This document shows positions 21,201 through 36,200 of a DNA stretch of 64,000 nt, piece by piece (the stretch's first letter is position 1; every line of letters begins with the position of its first letter). Location of the stretch: contig NC_134656.1 in NCBI RefSeq assembly GCF_030463565.1, positions 2,547,001 through 2,611,000 on the forward strand, in the 5' to 3' direction. This DNA comes from Pelecanus crispus (lineage: Eukaryota; Chordata; Aves; Pelecaniformes; Pelecanidae). Below the pieces are notes generated by a model, which was not told the origin of the DNA, searched no databases, and saw only the letters and a list, made by a program, of their open reading frames with translations. Made by a program: the position numbers and the translations under genes.

Positions 21201-24200
21201 GCACAACATTTTGAACACAAAAGATGCTTCAATGAAACAAACCCAGTAATTTCCATGGAACTGCAGTAAAATACCTCTTGTAGCTAATTATCTGCTTAGT
21301 TAATGTCCTGATACATGATTCTGTAAAAGCCTAAATAGGTTAAAACAGAAGTGGAAGTTTCTTGTTAAAGCCACTGATTGCTTTATATGCTAATCACTGT
21401 TAATCATTTCACACAGTGCTTTCAGGAATGATTGTTCTGAGAGGATCGGAAAGATTCAAGTGTCATTCCGTAAAGACCTGTTTCCCCATCCATTTGCAGA
21501 TTCTGGCATTCTTAGTAAGCCTCTGCAATGGGGTTAAGAGTTCCCAGAGTCTGAAAAGGTGAGTTATTTCAATAGCAGATCCTAGATTATCCATGTATTC
21601 CAGCCCAGTTTCCTGTCAAAGCTATGGTGCTTTGGCACGAGGGTTTGGTGAGATGTTCTGCTGAGCCAGTCAAGCTGGTATTGTCCGGAGGGATCGGTGT
21701 TGCGTGATGCGGGACAGCTGCTGTCCCAGGCCTCCAGGCACTGTGTACGTGAAGGTAGAAAAGGATCTGGGATCCTCCAGCAGCCAGATATCCCCTTTGT
21801 TCCTTGCAGAAAGGTATCTTGTAATCCCAGATTGTTGGCCTTGAAAACGTGGGGAGAGTTAAATCCCAAGGGATTTCCCTCACCCCATTTTGCAAATTCC
21901 AGCCAAGGTGGGAAGCGGCAGGCGGGAGCGAGGGAGCCCAGCTGCTGGCGCACACGGCAGCTGGAACGGGCTGGCACGGGAGAAGCTGCGTGGTGGGTCC
22001 CCGTAAAAAGCACACTTGTTCGTGAAAAGAAACATCGGGTTTCCAGAATGAGTGCCCTGGGAATAGAGAGAAACAAGCGTTTCTGTGTAAGAGGGGACAA
22101 ACTCTGCAGGGAATGTTCTCAATCGAATACATGCAAGCCAGGAATTTCCCAGTGCAGCCTTACATGGCATTCGTTACCAGCTAAGCTTCAGGCTAAGCAA
22201 GGTCTGGAGAAAAAACGCTATGGATGAGCCAAAGTATTGGGGTTTTTTAATGCATTGGTAAGGAGGAAGATGTGGGTTCCTCCATATCTCCAGGGGCTTT
22301 CTTTGCTGCGTAGGGACATCCACGCTAGTGTCTTCTTACTGCTTGCTTGGATACGGGGAGCAAAATAATCTAGTCCATGCCTCCAGGGTAGGATCCACGC
22401 TACCTAAACCATATTGTGGCTGATGTCTGTCTGACCTGCAGTCCACCTGATTGTTTTATTAGCATTGCTGTTTAAGATATTAAAAAAAAAAAAAAAAAGA
22501 GAGAATCTGCAGTTTTAGTGACTCTCTGCCCTTTTCTGTTTGTAGCAATGCTCTGACATGGTTATTGTATCGATGGCTGAATAAACCATTTCAGTTCTTT
22601 TCACTGTCATGTTTTCTAGACTTCAGATCATTCCCATTGCTTTCCTCTGGATTCTCTCCAGTTAATTCACATCATTTCTTGAAATGGAGTGCTCGGAGTG
22701 GACATGCACTGTTTCGGTTCCCTATTTTTGTCTGTGGGGAAAGCTGTTGCCTTTGTGTGATGGAGAGCAAACCAGAGAGTGAGCTTTACAAAGCAGCGCA
22801 AGACAGCTGGGGTCCAGGGACTCGTTTGAAGGTCTTATCTGGAAGAGAAAACAGAAGGAAAATCAAGATAATTTCATTAAAATAATAAGCTGAGCTTTAT
22901 TTTATGCTCCTTGGGGATGATATAGGGGAAAAGTTCCTGCATTAAACTAGACCCCCATTGCTTGCTCAGCAGTGGGAACTACCAGGAGGCATCTCTCGAT
23001 CCGTGCACTTCTCGGCAGCAGGAGCTGTACTGAGAGGTGGTCCAGGCAAGCGACAGCCGTGAGAGCTCTGCTAGTGGCACAGGGTCGCTCCTGCCAGGCT
23101 CTGCAGCCCAGGTTGGCTTCATTGCTCTCGCAGGTGTAGAAACCCAAGGCCTGGGAGGTCAGGCTTGCTGAGAGAGCTGGAGACCAGCTGCAAACTTCCA
23201 CAGCACCATTTCCAAGGAGTTGTTTGCGGCAAGTGACTGAGCGAAAACAACCCTGGGAGCGGAGGAGCTTGTGTTTTATTTTTCTGGGCTTTCAGAGGTG
23301 TTTGCAGTCACCTGTGGTTCTGTGTTTTGCTATTCGTTTCAGCTGTGGAAGCTGTGCACTTATGTGTGAATGCTGGGGTGTGAAGGTTTGCAGTTGCCTT
23401 TGTCCATTAAAATAGTCCGACTTTTTTTTTTTTTTTTTCCCTCCCCCCCACCTGCAGCCTGTGACACAAAGTGGTATTTTACACTTCACTGCCTGCTTCC
23501 CGCTGCCTTCCATGAGCATCAACAGCTTCAGCCCTGACCCCTGTGTATTTCTTCCATTTGTTTGTTATGTTCCCTATTACCTGTAGCCAGCTGCCTGGAC
23601 TAATTACACAGCTTTTTACAGCCCCCCGGGGTAGGCAGAGTTGGTGTCTGTGTGTTACAGTGTATAAATCAAGTTTGCATTTCTTCACCTTTTTTCATGG
23701 TCTAGCCTTTCCTCATTTCCTTCTAATGAGGCTGTGGAGAATAGTCAGCGCCTTGTGCTATCACCTTTGCCGATGTTTAATTGTATTTGGCTTTACGGTG
23801 TCAACCATTGCCTTGAAAAATGCGTACAGATATCCTCAAATTCACATCATCGGGGAAGAAGGATATGTAACACCTTCCATCAAGAAGAGCCAGAAACGCG
23901 CATTTGAAGCAATGCAAGTAAAGCCAAACGCACCAGAAAATGTCAAAGGTAAAGTTACTGTTAAAAACTGCAATTCCAAAGGGTGATCCTTCGGGACTGC
24001 AGTTTGCAGTGGACAAATGGTGCCTGTAAATTACAATTCCAACACTTTTTTTTTTTAAATATTGATGCTGTGTTCCTTCCTGCCCTCTAACTCTTCTCTG
24101 TGCAATACTTACCACTAAGAAAGGGGAGAGGCTTCTCCTTGCCTTCGTCTTCTCTTTCCTTTGTTCAGAGTTGAAAAGTTACAGGAAGGAGAAAACACAA

Positions 24201-27200
24201 CAGAAAACACAACTTCCACTGGCACGTGTTCTGTTGCGTTCAGTGATAACAAAGGGGGAACAAGGCAGAGATTTAATAGTTCAGCATAACTTGAGTTAAT
24301 TAAGAATGCCATGCATTTTCTGCCTAAAAAGTAAGAAAACTTAGTGGGAATTTTTTAACATAAAATAACTAGTTTTGCAAACTGTTAAGCTAAAGAAACA
24401 TTACGTCTTAGAATAAAATCAGCTTTACTTACCATGTATCCTCTTCTCGAGTACTTGCTCCAAGATCATTGAGGCCCCTTGGATACTCGCTGTCAGTTTG
24501 GGTGTACAGCTACCTGCAACGAATGCACCTCTTTCTAGTCTTAATTTTATACAAACCTGAATTTGTTGATGCCTGTTCTAAAAATAAGTGTTGAACTTGT
24601 AGCTATTTGTTGAATACTTGCTTTAAACTCTGCCTCCAAATGCTCTCTAATTTACCACCAGAATGACAGGCAATTTGGCATATTCATGTGTTTTTTCCTC
24701 TTAAAGCAAATGCCCTTAAAAGGCTGCCTTAAACTGAGAAATAGCTGTGTATTCTCTAAATGTGATAGATCAGGCAGCCTAGGAGAAAATAAAAACAACT
24801 TCATTGTTTTGCTTTGGATAGAAACTAACAGAAAAAACATTTTTCAGTCTTTTGTGATTTGTTATAATACACTGGACTGTGGAAGGTGCCAAATCAATGT
24901 GCATTCCCCATAGAAGTGTTTCTACTTGGTTAAATGGGTTAAACCACTTACCTCTTATTTTATTATCTCATTAGCAATCAAATTCCCATGTTTTAGGGCT
25001 CCAAGTCGATGTAGTTGCATGGACAGCCCTTGAAATTTGCCAGAATCCCCTGGACTCCGCTAATTCTAATTGAAGTTGGCACAAATTTGAAATGCAGGCA
25101 GCGATAAGCTGTTCTGAGTCTTGGAGCATTGCGGAGCAGAATGTGAAATGCTTATTATATGAGGTTATTTGATCGAATTTAACCATTTTAGGGCAAAGAT
25201 AATGTTGCTAGGGAGCTAAAAAAGGGGTCCATGAGATGATGTTCGTTCCTCTACAAATCAGTATGAGATGCAAGTGTAATTGCACATGAACTTGGGGTGT
25301 TGAGCAGCAGACCTTGTCCGGTGTTCATGGAAATGATCGCTTGAGTCCTTGCAGTCTTTAGTTTTCTAAATTAAAATGAATTTTTGTAAATGTAGGCGTG
25401 TTGGCTGACTTTGCAGACAACAGTAGACCCCAGCCATCGTCCCCACTCCTTCTCCGCTCCTTCCCGGATCTTTGTCTCCATTTCTCCACTTCGTGTAGGC
25501 CTGGTACGATAGACTCTCCCAGCAGCCCTCCTCCCTTCCTCCCATGGGTGATGCTGATTGCTGATGGCTTGTTTATATCACAAGTGCACTGATGGTAATT
25601 TCTGCTTTCAGAGATTTACGGTTCAACCACATCAAGGAGATACAACCTGGAGCCTTTAGGAAACTGAAGAACCTCAACACACTGTAAGTTCCACTGCGTC
25701 ACCCTGCAGCAAGGATATCCATTTATTACTTATGTTAGCACTATCCTCCGTAATGGCTTAGATGGTCTTGGTCTTTTAGTTATTTCAGCCAAGTTGTGTG
25801 TATCCAGCTAAAGCTTTAAAATTCTCTCTGTTCTACCCTGGATCTTGTTTCTTACTCTTTTTAATTAAATGTGCAATTTAATAACTTTTATTTTGGCAAT
25901 TAATCTGTCTTTTTTAAAAAAAAAATATTTAAAAATCCTGATGCATGCTGTCACTGCCTGAGGATGTTTCAGCAGGTATGGCTTTAGAGAAGCCTGTAAA
26001 ACCAGTTCTGGCCTGGGATCAAGATAGCAGAGGGATGCATTAAAAGCCTCTTCCATTCCATGGCCTCCTCAAATGCATGAACCGCATTAGTTGCTCTACA
26101 TGATTTTGACTGAAGTGAGAGTGCGTCCTTTCGAATGCTGTCTTGTCCCTATGCCTTGCCCTAGAATAAATGCCTACGTCTACCTTACTGCGGATGGGAG
26201 TGGGCGTAGAAGGCAGTTCCCTTAGTCTTGCATCCCAGCCAGAGCAGGCATGCTCACGTTGGTATGATATACTACTCTTACTAACAAGTTTCTCGCTCTG
26301 CTCAAAGGAAATAGTGGGAACCCTTGCTGATTCTTGCCGCTGTAAGGCTGAGGGTTTGAAGATAGATATGAGTACATCTGCACCATGTAGCCAAGAAGTT
26401 GAAAACAAACCAGCTCCCAAATCAGAAACAGAAGCTGTGTCAGTGCAGCACTGTGCTGGATGTAATTGGCCTGCTGAGATTCAGATCTGATTATTCGAGC
26501 TGTAACATGGCGCTAACAGCTATAAGATTTCCAGGTCCAAGCTCGAATCTCTCTGTGAGGCAAACCAGCTAGCTTGGGAACCTGCACTGCACAACAGATG
26601 TGCTCAGATTTCCTGGGTTCGTAGATTCATGGTCCCAAGTGGCAAGAGAAAGTCCAGATTGTTTTTTTCTGTCTGACCTTGAGAGATCTGAAGTCCCTGA
26701 TCCTGTAAAGATGGCAGTGCTGAAAGAAGGAAGACCTGGGCAATAAGGAATTCAATCAATTGTAAGAAGTTTTAGGAAGAGTGGGAATACAGCAGGACTT
26801 TGTCAGAGACCTGTTCAATAGCTATCTTGTAAAAATCAAAATTTGCTAAATATTGTTTCACTGTATGTATGGGACTGATTGGCCAAACCAAACTTCAGGA
26901 TGCTTCAAATTGCCATGGCCCAGGCCCCTGCTCATAGTACAGGTGGTCAACTAGTAGGCTGGTAGAAAACTTTATTGCCAGTAATGGTGTTCCTCCAGAG
27001 CACAAGAACAGGCCATGTTAGTCTCTCAAACAGCACCATGTGGTACTTAATTACCAAATATAATAGAGCGAAAAGATCCCGAAGATTAGTACTGATGGAT
27101 TTCTGTCATTTGAGATAGGGTGAGAAAAGTGACTAAAATAGCTAGAGAGAAAAGAGTCCAAGTCTGTAGGGTTTTACCTTATCACAAAGCTCTGCTGAGG

Positions 27201-30200
27201 CATCTTGATCTCTGGATCTGCTCTTCCACCCCTGAAGCTCTCCTGAGTCGAGAAAACAAACCGTTCCAAATTATGTCATCTCTGTGTGATGCAGACAGAT
27301 GTTTGGCAGGCAGCACGGCAGGACCGCCAGGCTAGTTTCAGCCGAACCCTGGGGAAACTAAGGATGCTGGCAGGGCTTCACTTGGAGAGACGCTCCACCC
27401 AACCTGCGGAGCTTTGTAAGAGATCCCAGTTCCTGCCCTGCCAGTGCCTCAGTCTAGGCAGGTCCCTGACATCTGCAAGACTTCTGCTTCTTTCTTTCTG
27501 ACTCCTGCCACTTTGCTTGAAGCTAGATACAGATGCGCAGCCTGGCTAGGATGGAAAGAGAGAGTCTCTCTCTAATACCTGTTTATGCTCCGTGAATTTA
27601 TCCAATTCTTTTTGCTTTCTGTCTCCACACCCTCCTGGACAAGGACATCAAGGACAGCAAGTCCATGAACAGATACTAGGCAACAGGCATGAATGTACCC
27701 CCTAACATCCCCAATCTCATGATTATGGATGCTGTGGGCAGTAAGTATGGGACAGTAAGAGGAACATGTTTTGCACAGATAGTGGGCAGGCTTTCCCTAA
27801 ATACTGTCCTGTGACCATCGTCAGAGCTGGAATACTAGACTAGGTGAAACACTGCTCTAACAAAATACAGCATTTTTATATTTGAATTCTAGAAATCAAC
27901 TGCTTTTGTGAATGAAACCTTTCCATTTAGATAGTACTTTGTATGCTTAGTTGTATTTCTTGGTTTGGCCAGCAAACTGGAAAAATCAGTTACTCTCACA
28001 CTTGCAGTAGTTAACTCCCACGGATGAGGACCTTGATAACTGAATGAGAGAACGTCACACCTCATACTCCCAAAGCAAATTTCTCTCCAGGAGCTTTGAT
28101 TTGTCCAATTCCCACATCAAAACTGACAAGAGCTGAAGAATTTGCTGATGTTTCTTAGATGGTAAACTTCTGCCTGAGGACTAGGTCTTCAAGTGTTAAA
28201 GAGAATAAATCCTTTAAAATCCCCGAGAGACTTGCTGGGAAAGTTTGGCCAGATTATTTGAAGTGAGAGGTTTGGAGGACAGAGTAGCTCAGGTTCCATA
28301 TGCAGAGCTCTCAGCTTGCAGCTTTCTGCTATGGGACTTAAATTTTCCTTAAGCAAATAAATGCTTTTTTTTTTTTTTTAAAAGAGCCTTTTTCTATAGT
28401 GCTTTGGCCTGACAGAGGAAGGGCAGCAGATTCTGGCAAAGCTTCTGTTCTGCATCTCCTTTTGGGCAGGATGGCTGTACTATATCCAAGTTTGACAGTT
28501 CATAAACCACCCCGATAAGGAAACCTTTGTAGCCTGCGTTGGATGTGCGGAGGTGGGCTGTGAGACTGACAGAAGAGGAGCCTGCCGTGAATGTCCAGTG
28601 GGACTCTTCAGCAGTTCAAACCTTCCCCTGGCTCTGCTCTCTTCTTTTCTCTCCCTGGTGCAGAGACTTGATAGATTACAGAGCACTACTTCAAAATTAA
28701 AAACAGGAGCCCTGTTTGTCTGTGGAAGAGATACAGTCGTTCTGTGCTTCTGGCTGGGGACTCCTGGTACTGCACCACAGGTAATAAGCAATTATCCTAA
28801 GTCCTGCACCACTGGGAGCTCACTTGTTGGCTGTCAGCAACATCCTGTGCTCCGGAGAAGTCCTCCTGGGCCAAAGGTCTTAGAGTTGTAAGGTTTCCTC
28901 ATCCCTTCCTATTGCCTCTTCTCAGTTCCTGCGCAGATGTTGGTGTCAGGCTCTCCTTTGTGTATTTTTAAACTGTTAATATGTCCCCTTGGTAAAAAAA
29001 AAAAAAAATAGGTTAGCAGGGAGAGAGAGGGGAAAAGATTCTTGTATGCCATCCGCAAAATCCGCAGCTCCTCAGCAGATGTTTTGCTTGAGTTTGCCAA
29101 CACCAGCCGCATCGCTTAACCCAACATTAGCTCACAGCAGGCGGTGGACCGTGGAAGAGAGCAAACACATTGCGAGCCCGTGGTGAGGCATAGCTTCTCA
29201 TTGCTTTCCGGTCTTTGCTGCTTTAGGTCATCTTTGGGTGGGGATGGATGACGACACCCCTGCATGACTGTCCCCTTACGTCCTCCCCCAGGAGGTCAGC
29301 ACCCTGCCATGTTGACCCAACTGGTCGATTGCTGTATTTTCAAACCAAGACCGTCAGAGCCAAATGGTTGCTGCTACTTGGGTCTTTCCAGCATCATCTA
29401 TAGCAATGTCCAACCCTGGGACCAAAGCAGTATTTCTTAGCTTTCCCAGTAGGCATTTTGTTCTGCCTGTGGCATGGGCACCCCAGAGAATAGGGACTCT
29501 GTGGAGACCACATCGTGGTATGTGCTTCTGCCTGTGCCTTTGCCCTGCCAGTGTCCTTGCTCACATCGTGTTTCTCTTTCTGCTTAGGTGAGAGCAAAAG
29601 GCACTTCTGGTGAGCTCTGCAGCTCTCCTTTAGCTGCTGCTTGTAAAGGGTTTCAGGGTGAATGACAGGAGTAACGTGGAGGCTCTGTCTTGGTCCCTCT
29701 AGTAGCTCTTGAGAGAACATGTTCCTGCAAGCAAGGAGGAGATGTCAGACCATGCTTGGATCTCAGAATAAAAGTTTCTCCCTTAAATACAGGAAATGGC
29801 TATTCCAGATCATTCTGTCAACAAGGCAGAATGCATGGCTGAACTTTAAACTCGCTTTTTCTCCCTCTTTAAATACACTACATGATGATTTCTATAAATG
29901 GTGGGAGGAAAAAAAATAGCTGTTATGTCACGATGACTGTAGCATGTGGTTTGTCAAATGAAAAGAGGAAAGAGTACAAGTTTTGAGCCTGAATTCTGTA
30001 CTGTCACATCATTTAATACATTCTTCAAAACAGAAAATGACTCATTTAATGCAACTTAAGCCTGTGCTTGACAACCCGGAGAGAGGGTGGGGAAGGAGAA
30101 GGGAGGGGCAGTCAGGACATAAAACCTAAAGGAAACTGAAGTAAAATGTTCTCTTAGTGAATCTGGGCCAGATCTCATGGTGCTTGAATATTTCAAACCT

Positions 30201-33200
30201 CCCAGAAGGATTTTTCAGGAATAAAATCTGTATGATTGAGTCCACCTACTCATTTGGAGCCCAATTCACCAGCTGGCACGAAGGGGAATGCCACATCATT
30301 TTGCTGTCTTTTGATAAGCTCCAGGAAACGTACTTCTGATACTTTTAATTTAGCTTGTTTTGCTACAGGGTATACTTAAGACATGCATTGGTAATGATCT
30401 TTCCAGCTTCTGTCTGCCAGAGCATTTATTCCCGACAGATCTGGTTAGCAGTAGGTCTTAGCTTTCAATCCTCTTTAACATTAGCAGGAATTTGGGCGTT
30501 CTTGGTATTGATTGCAGCTGGGATCAATATCCAGGTCGTGCCAGGGTTTTGCACACTTCTCTGCCTGGGTGAATTGCACAGAAGTCGAGGAGCAGACAGC
30601 TGTGCACAAGCCATCTAAAGTCTTTATAGGAGCCAGATGTGCTGTCTTGTCTATGGATTTCTCTGAAAGCAGCATTTTGGAATATATGGCCTATGATGGA
30701 CTTCATAAATTATCTCACTTCTGAGTTTTTTCCAGGACATATCCTTCTATTACAGTGGGGAATCCTGAGACAGGAAACAGAGATGGCTTCTTCCATACGC
30801 TTTTTAACATTTAATCGGGCAATGAACAAATTTTTAAGTATCAGACGATGAGATAAGAGGCCTGTGTGCTGCATGCCATCTGAACTTCCAGAATTTGTCT
30901 TATTTGGCTTGGATCACTGATTACACCCCCCTGAACTGTCCTAAATAGCCAAGACAACAAAGCTGACTAGGTTAATGCTTTCAAATAGCACCAAAACGCA
31001 GTCAGACAACATGTTGCAATTTGAAATCTGCCCTGGATTTCAGTCCCCATCTGAACTCACTGCATTAAAGATAAAGGGTCAGTGAAGGAGTCCAGACCAT
31101 CGTGGTGCGTGGGGCTGCTCAGGCTGTTGGCATGACCCTGCATCCAGGACCTGGTCATTATCTTGTGTCCCCTGTGGCCGGTGCCAGTTGCGTGGCAGGG
31201 GACAGGTACTCGCGTCCATGGGAATGATGTCGGAGCTGGCACCCATCTATCAGCCCATCCAGCGTCCTCAGAAGTGGGGCCAAGGATCAGATAACAGAGA
31301 ACAAGCTGCCTCCATCCTCCCCTGGCTGAAGATGAAAGTGCGCTGATGGAGGGCAGGGAAGGAAGTGTGCACGGTTGGTGCCTGTGTTGTCTTTATCCTG
31401 TGGGTAAATAGACAAAAAACCCTCTCCCGCACTGCTCTCAAGCAGCTATTTCCAGTCCTTGGGTGTTCAATCATCAAATAAACCTTTGGGTTGGTGTTCA
31501 GGGGCTGTATTTCCACTCAGCATATCTGGCTGTCAACGCAGAATAGCGTGTTCCAAGGACTTGACATCATTTTTGCATCTTTACGAGTGAAATTGGGTTG
31601 TTTAACCTCAGCCGTGTGTATTGAGCCATTGCTTCCAGCTGTGCAGAAACTTTCCAGCAACTTTCTGCCTTAACGCCTTCGGGCTGCTTGTCCACAACGC
31701 TGGCAATGTGCAGTTTGGTACTGGCACCCACGTCCAGGGTAGCAGGGTAGCTAATCAAGAGAGGACAGTCGAATCAAGAATATTGGGATTTTTCTCAAAC
31801 CTTACTGTTCTGACTTCCAAAGGTTTCTCTGCTCTCAAGTTTCTTACGTGCTTTTTGGACCCTTAATGTAATACTGCACCTGAGAACAAGGTGGTAGAAA
31901 GCTGGTGTGGCTCAGGTGCCTGGCAGTAACTTGCGAAGCTGCCGTAACACGTGTGTGTTTCTGGCACCTTTTATCTTTGCATCCCTGAGGCATTTGATTT
32001 TATCTTCATCTGCTTTTCCCACACGTTTTCTTCCATTTCTCCCCACCTCTTTGTCTTTTCTCTCCATCCTTTACCTGCGCAAACTGTTCTTCCTGGGAAG
32101 AGACCTTTGCTTATAGTGCCAGAGGCTGGCTGATGCACTGCCTGCCCTATTTTCTCCAGCAAAGTGGGGTGGAAGATTGGGCTTTGCTGCTGGGAAAGTG
32201 CTGAACTGTCTTCTCACCTGCTGTCTGCTGGCAGATCGTTTCTGAGGAGCATAGCTGTCACAAAAAGCTTGTGAAATAGAAAATTCACATCCAGTGCACT
32301 TGTTGACTTTGACGCAACATTGTAAGGTCTGGCTGCTTGCAGGGGGAATAGCAGTTTTTCCTACAACACTAGGAAAAACAAATCTTTGCAGCACATGGTC
32401 GCAGCTGTCCTCTCCATCTGCATGTCCGTTTAGAAATTTTAAAAAATAAGTGTAGCCAGTAAAATCCTCGCTCTGAGCTATTGGGCTCTAAGCTCCACCA
32501 GCACTGCGGCCGCGGTGAAGTTTGCCAGATCTGAACATCAGTGGGGTACCGCGGCGAAAGACCCACAGGAGGGCGGTTAGGCAGCCATGATGAATAGTTA
32601 AACGTTGTGTATTAAAGAGCTATGTATAAGTGATTTATTTCATTTTCTCGGTGTCGGGCTTGGCAGTGGTTGGTTGCAGAAGAGGTTTTTGTCATGTTCA
32701 GCTGCGTGGTTACCGCTGTTGCACACAGCATGGTTATTACAAGGTTGAGCTGTGTTTCTGGTCATTGGCACCGGCCAGCATTTGCATGCACAGTCATGGC
32801 AACTGCACATACAAGTCGGAGATTGCCTGCCAACGTGATGTTGTCCATAGGTTTTATATTAAAATCTGGCACAAAGCTCTCTAGATTGAAAGAGGCTGTC
32901 TCTGAATAGCCTCAGGAGTCAGATATCTATTTATCTATTTTTCATTTGCACATCTCTGTATACAAAGTGATTAGAACAAAGCATTACCATTTTATAACTC
33001 CACTGTGAACTGGCATTTTAAACTGTGTTTGTACTCTTAAAAACTGGCTCTGCACGCCTCTGCTCACACACTGTTGAACACAACCATGCACCTTCAAAAA
33101 CCGTTGTGGTTGTACAAGTGTGGCAGCAATGATTTAATTTCTTCCTCCCCTCCTTCTTCCTTCTGCCTGTCTCCCCTTCCCCTCATCCCTTTCCTGGCCA

Positions 33201-36200
33201 AAAATGTAACTTTGGGATGAAAACCACTGTGGCAAAAGGTAAAGAAAAGTCTTTGAACATTGTATATATTGGGAGCACTTGGCACCTCTGGGTGAGAAAC
33301 CTTCCAATTGACTTGCTGGTGTGAGTATCCAAACTTTGATCTTCTAACCCCTTTAAATCTTAAACTCTGGAAAGCACAGGTTCAGGATTTTTCAGTGGGC
33401 ATCCAGGAACACAAATGCCACAAGTCTTACACTTGCTGAATTCACCAGTTGTGGTTTTTTTTTTTCCCTTGATTTGAACAGGCTGCTGAACAATAATCAG
33501 ATAAAACAAATTGTGAGAAGATCCTTTGAAGATCTGGAGAACCTGAAATACCTGTGAGTTGGTGGCTCAGTAGTTTCTTAAGCTCCTTAAAATTTAACAG
33601 CCCACTTCTAATGTTTGCCAGTCAAGGACGTATTTTCTGTGGTCAGAATTTCTGGATGTTAGTGTCACAGCTATAAAACCTTGCCCTTGAATCCAATCAG
33701 AAAGCTCTGCTTTCAGTTGAGGCTCATAGCTGTTTCCTGTGTCTTTTTAAAACACAATTGCTGATCGGTTATCCTAATGCTTTTTTCTTTCTCTCCTTTT
33801 GAAAGCTACCTTTATAAAAATGAAATTCAGAGCATCCAGCAACATGCCTTCAACGGGCTCCGTTCTCTGGAACAGCTGTAAGTACAAACGAGCCTTGTTT
33901 ATTGCTGGATGTGATGTGCGTAAGAGCTGATTTATTGGCTCCTCTAACCCAAGCGCTGTGTTTCCAGTAGTGGAGAGTAGCAAGGAGCAGGATGAGGCTT
34001 CTACTGTTTTATCATCCAGCTTTGCAAGACTACACTGGCTTCATTTGAAAACAGCTGGTCCCAGTGCTGATTTTGGTTAGTTAACGCTGAGGTCTCTTCA
34101 TACTGATGTCCCATATGTTTTCTCCTGACCCTAAGCCTCTGGAACATAGGAAGAGCCCAGCTGTGCTTCTGATTCCCTTTACGTCCACGGACCTTACGAT
34201 GGGAGGAGATAGGGGCCTGCAGGATGGCTTGAAGCAGAAGGCAGCTGGCCTGCTGTGTTTATGTCTGCTGGGACTCCGGGAGCAGAGAGTAGGATCTGGC
34301 CCTTTGCTTGAATAGAGGGCACTGGTTGAGTTTCTCTCTTACCCAAACCTTTGCTGAAAATGAATGGATGAAGTAAGTGCAAGCTGAGAGCTGGCACAGC
34401 AGGGTATTCGTGGGAGGCAGCAGGATGGTGGTGTTCATGTGCTGTAAAGCATCTGGAAATTGCAGTGGGGGGAAGATGATGGATCCAAACAAAGAGAGTA
34501 ATGACCTTCCCTCCAAGCTGCATGGCACTCTGGGATGAAAGGAGCCTCGTGTGTTCTCCTGGCAGCTGGAGCCCATCTCAGTGACGCTCCAGCAGTCCTT
34601 ATTTGCTCCCCTTCTGCGTATTGCAAATCTGTGCTGTTTATTCAATCAAAGAAGTTTTGGGTTTTGACTCTGAGCACTCCATGCTCAAGGTCAGATGGGA
34701 AGACTGAGGTCTGACTCTTCTAAAGTGTCTTGCTAAACTGGGATTGGATTTTTCGTGCCAGGGTCACGATATATTACGTGCATGTGTGTAAATACATGTG
34801 TAGATATGGAGAGAGCGTGAGCAGGGATGTTTGAAGTATAGGAATTATTTGCATCATTGGAGAACTGGGACCAAAGGTGAAACCGTTCTCATTCATGGAT
34901 TGTGCCAAATGACAGCGTTTATAGGGCTGGAATGTAACTAAGGATTTTGCTGTAAAAGGGATAGGATCCAGCTTGCTCTCCAGGCTGAGAGCAGAAGTGG
35001 ACAGACTATAGCGAGAAGTTTCAGGCAAGCTTAATAATAGGTGTGCTACCAACCTTATGTACAAGGTGGGCTTTTCATCAACCAGCTCAGCAAGGATGCC
35101 TGGGAGAAAACATAGGAAGCAGATACCAACTCAGCTATGCTTAGAGAGGAATTGATGCTGGCCACAGTGATATTTTAACAATGAGCATTCCAGACTTGAT
35201 GTCACGAATAAAAGAAAAAAACCCCAATAAAACCACAAAACCAACAAACAACCCTCTGAAAGGCCCATCTGTTTTCAATCTCAGGCAGGCAGGGTTCCAA
35301 AAGAATTAGCTTTGCTCAAATCCTACCCCGTTTTCCTGTACCACACAAGCCAGCTTTTCAAGAAAAAGTATAACCCAATTGATAGACAGTATCAGATGCT
35401 TTCCTCAAGGTCCAAAGCAATGACAGCAGACATCTGAGACTTATTAAAAGATGTATGTCCCTCCCCAGTGTTGCCCTCCGCTGCAGAATCTGTCGCTGTC
35501 TCTCGATCTGCGCTCTGATAGCGGAGCATTTATCATGAATCCTTCCATTACAAATCAAACAGCCATGTGGCAGCTTAGGCAATTATTTCTCAACGCAGTC
35601 AGCTACAATAGCCGAATGAGTATTTGTAGATCCGTGATTAATCAGTGTCTGCTGTGAAATTTATGCCTGTGTAAAATAAGGGGGAAGAGTTTAGGCAACT
35701 TTGAAACCATACTGAAATGCATCTAAAGGTCAGGAACACGGCACTTGTGCCGGTGAATGTCACAGCTGATGGGAACAGGGAGTCTCAGGTATCGTGGGGT
35801 GTTGATCTGCAGACCCCAGGTTTCCTTTGCTGGTGGCAAGGGGTGACCTGGGGCAGTGCAGAAGGTCTCCCAGGCCTCTGGAACAGCAGGTCACACTTGA
35901 GACTTTAGTGGAACTAAAAACATTAACCTGTATTAACAACAACTGGGCTGTTCCCGTTAATGTGCCATTTAGCTCCAAGTGTTCCAGCTGACCGCACCGT
36001 CTCTGTCTCTGGAGACTGTGCCTTCCCCCTGCACAAAGAGAATAGCCTGGTGGCAGCTGTTTCCAGATGTTTCTGCTCTCGCTGGGTGGATGCACGTGCT
36101 GGGAGCTCCTGTTAGAGACAAATGCAGGCTGGAAGAGACCTTTGGATGTCCCCAGTCCCACCTTCAGCAACAAGCAGGACCAATTTCAGAGTTTTATCAA

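Larger units (their letters stand above)
15226..25611 (+). other. Peroxidasin intron 1 (10.4 kb)
   Basis: The largest intron. Holds the 22-bp tandem repeat at 16671-16723, a CpG-rich patch at 18725-18910, a CR1 tail at 20146-20211, and A/T runs near 22481 and 23421. No other exon found. Confidence 0.9.

Noticed and set aside
21587-22132. Overlapping long open frames on both strands in intron 1
   Set aside because: Open in several frames at once because of local composition; no motif, signal or splice context supports a gene.
23543-23986. 147-codon + strand open frame with splice-like bases at parts of its edges
   Set aside because: The sequence resembles no known family, and the peroxidasin frame already joins exon 1 directly to exon 2 across it.
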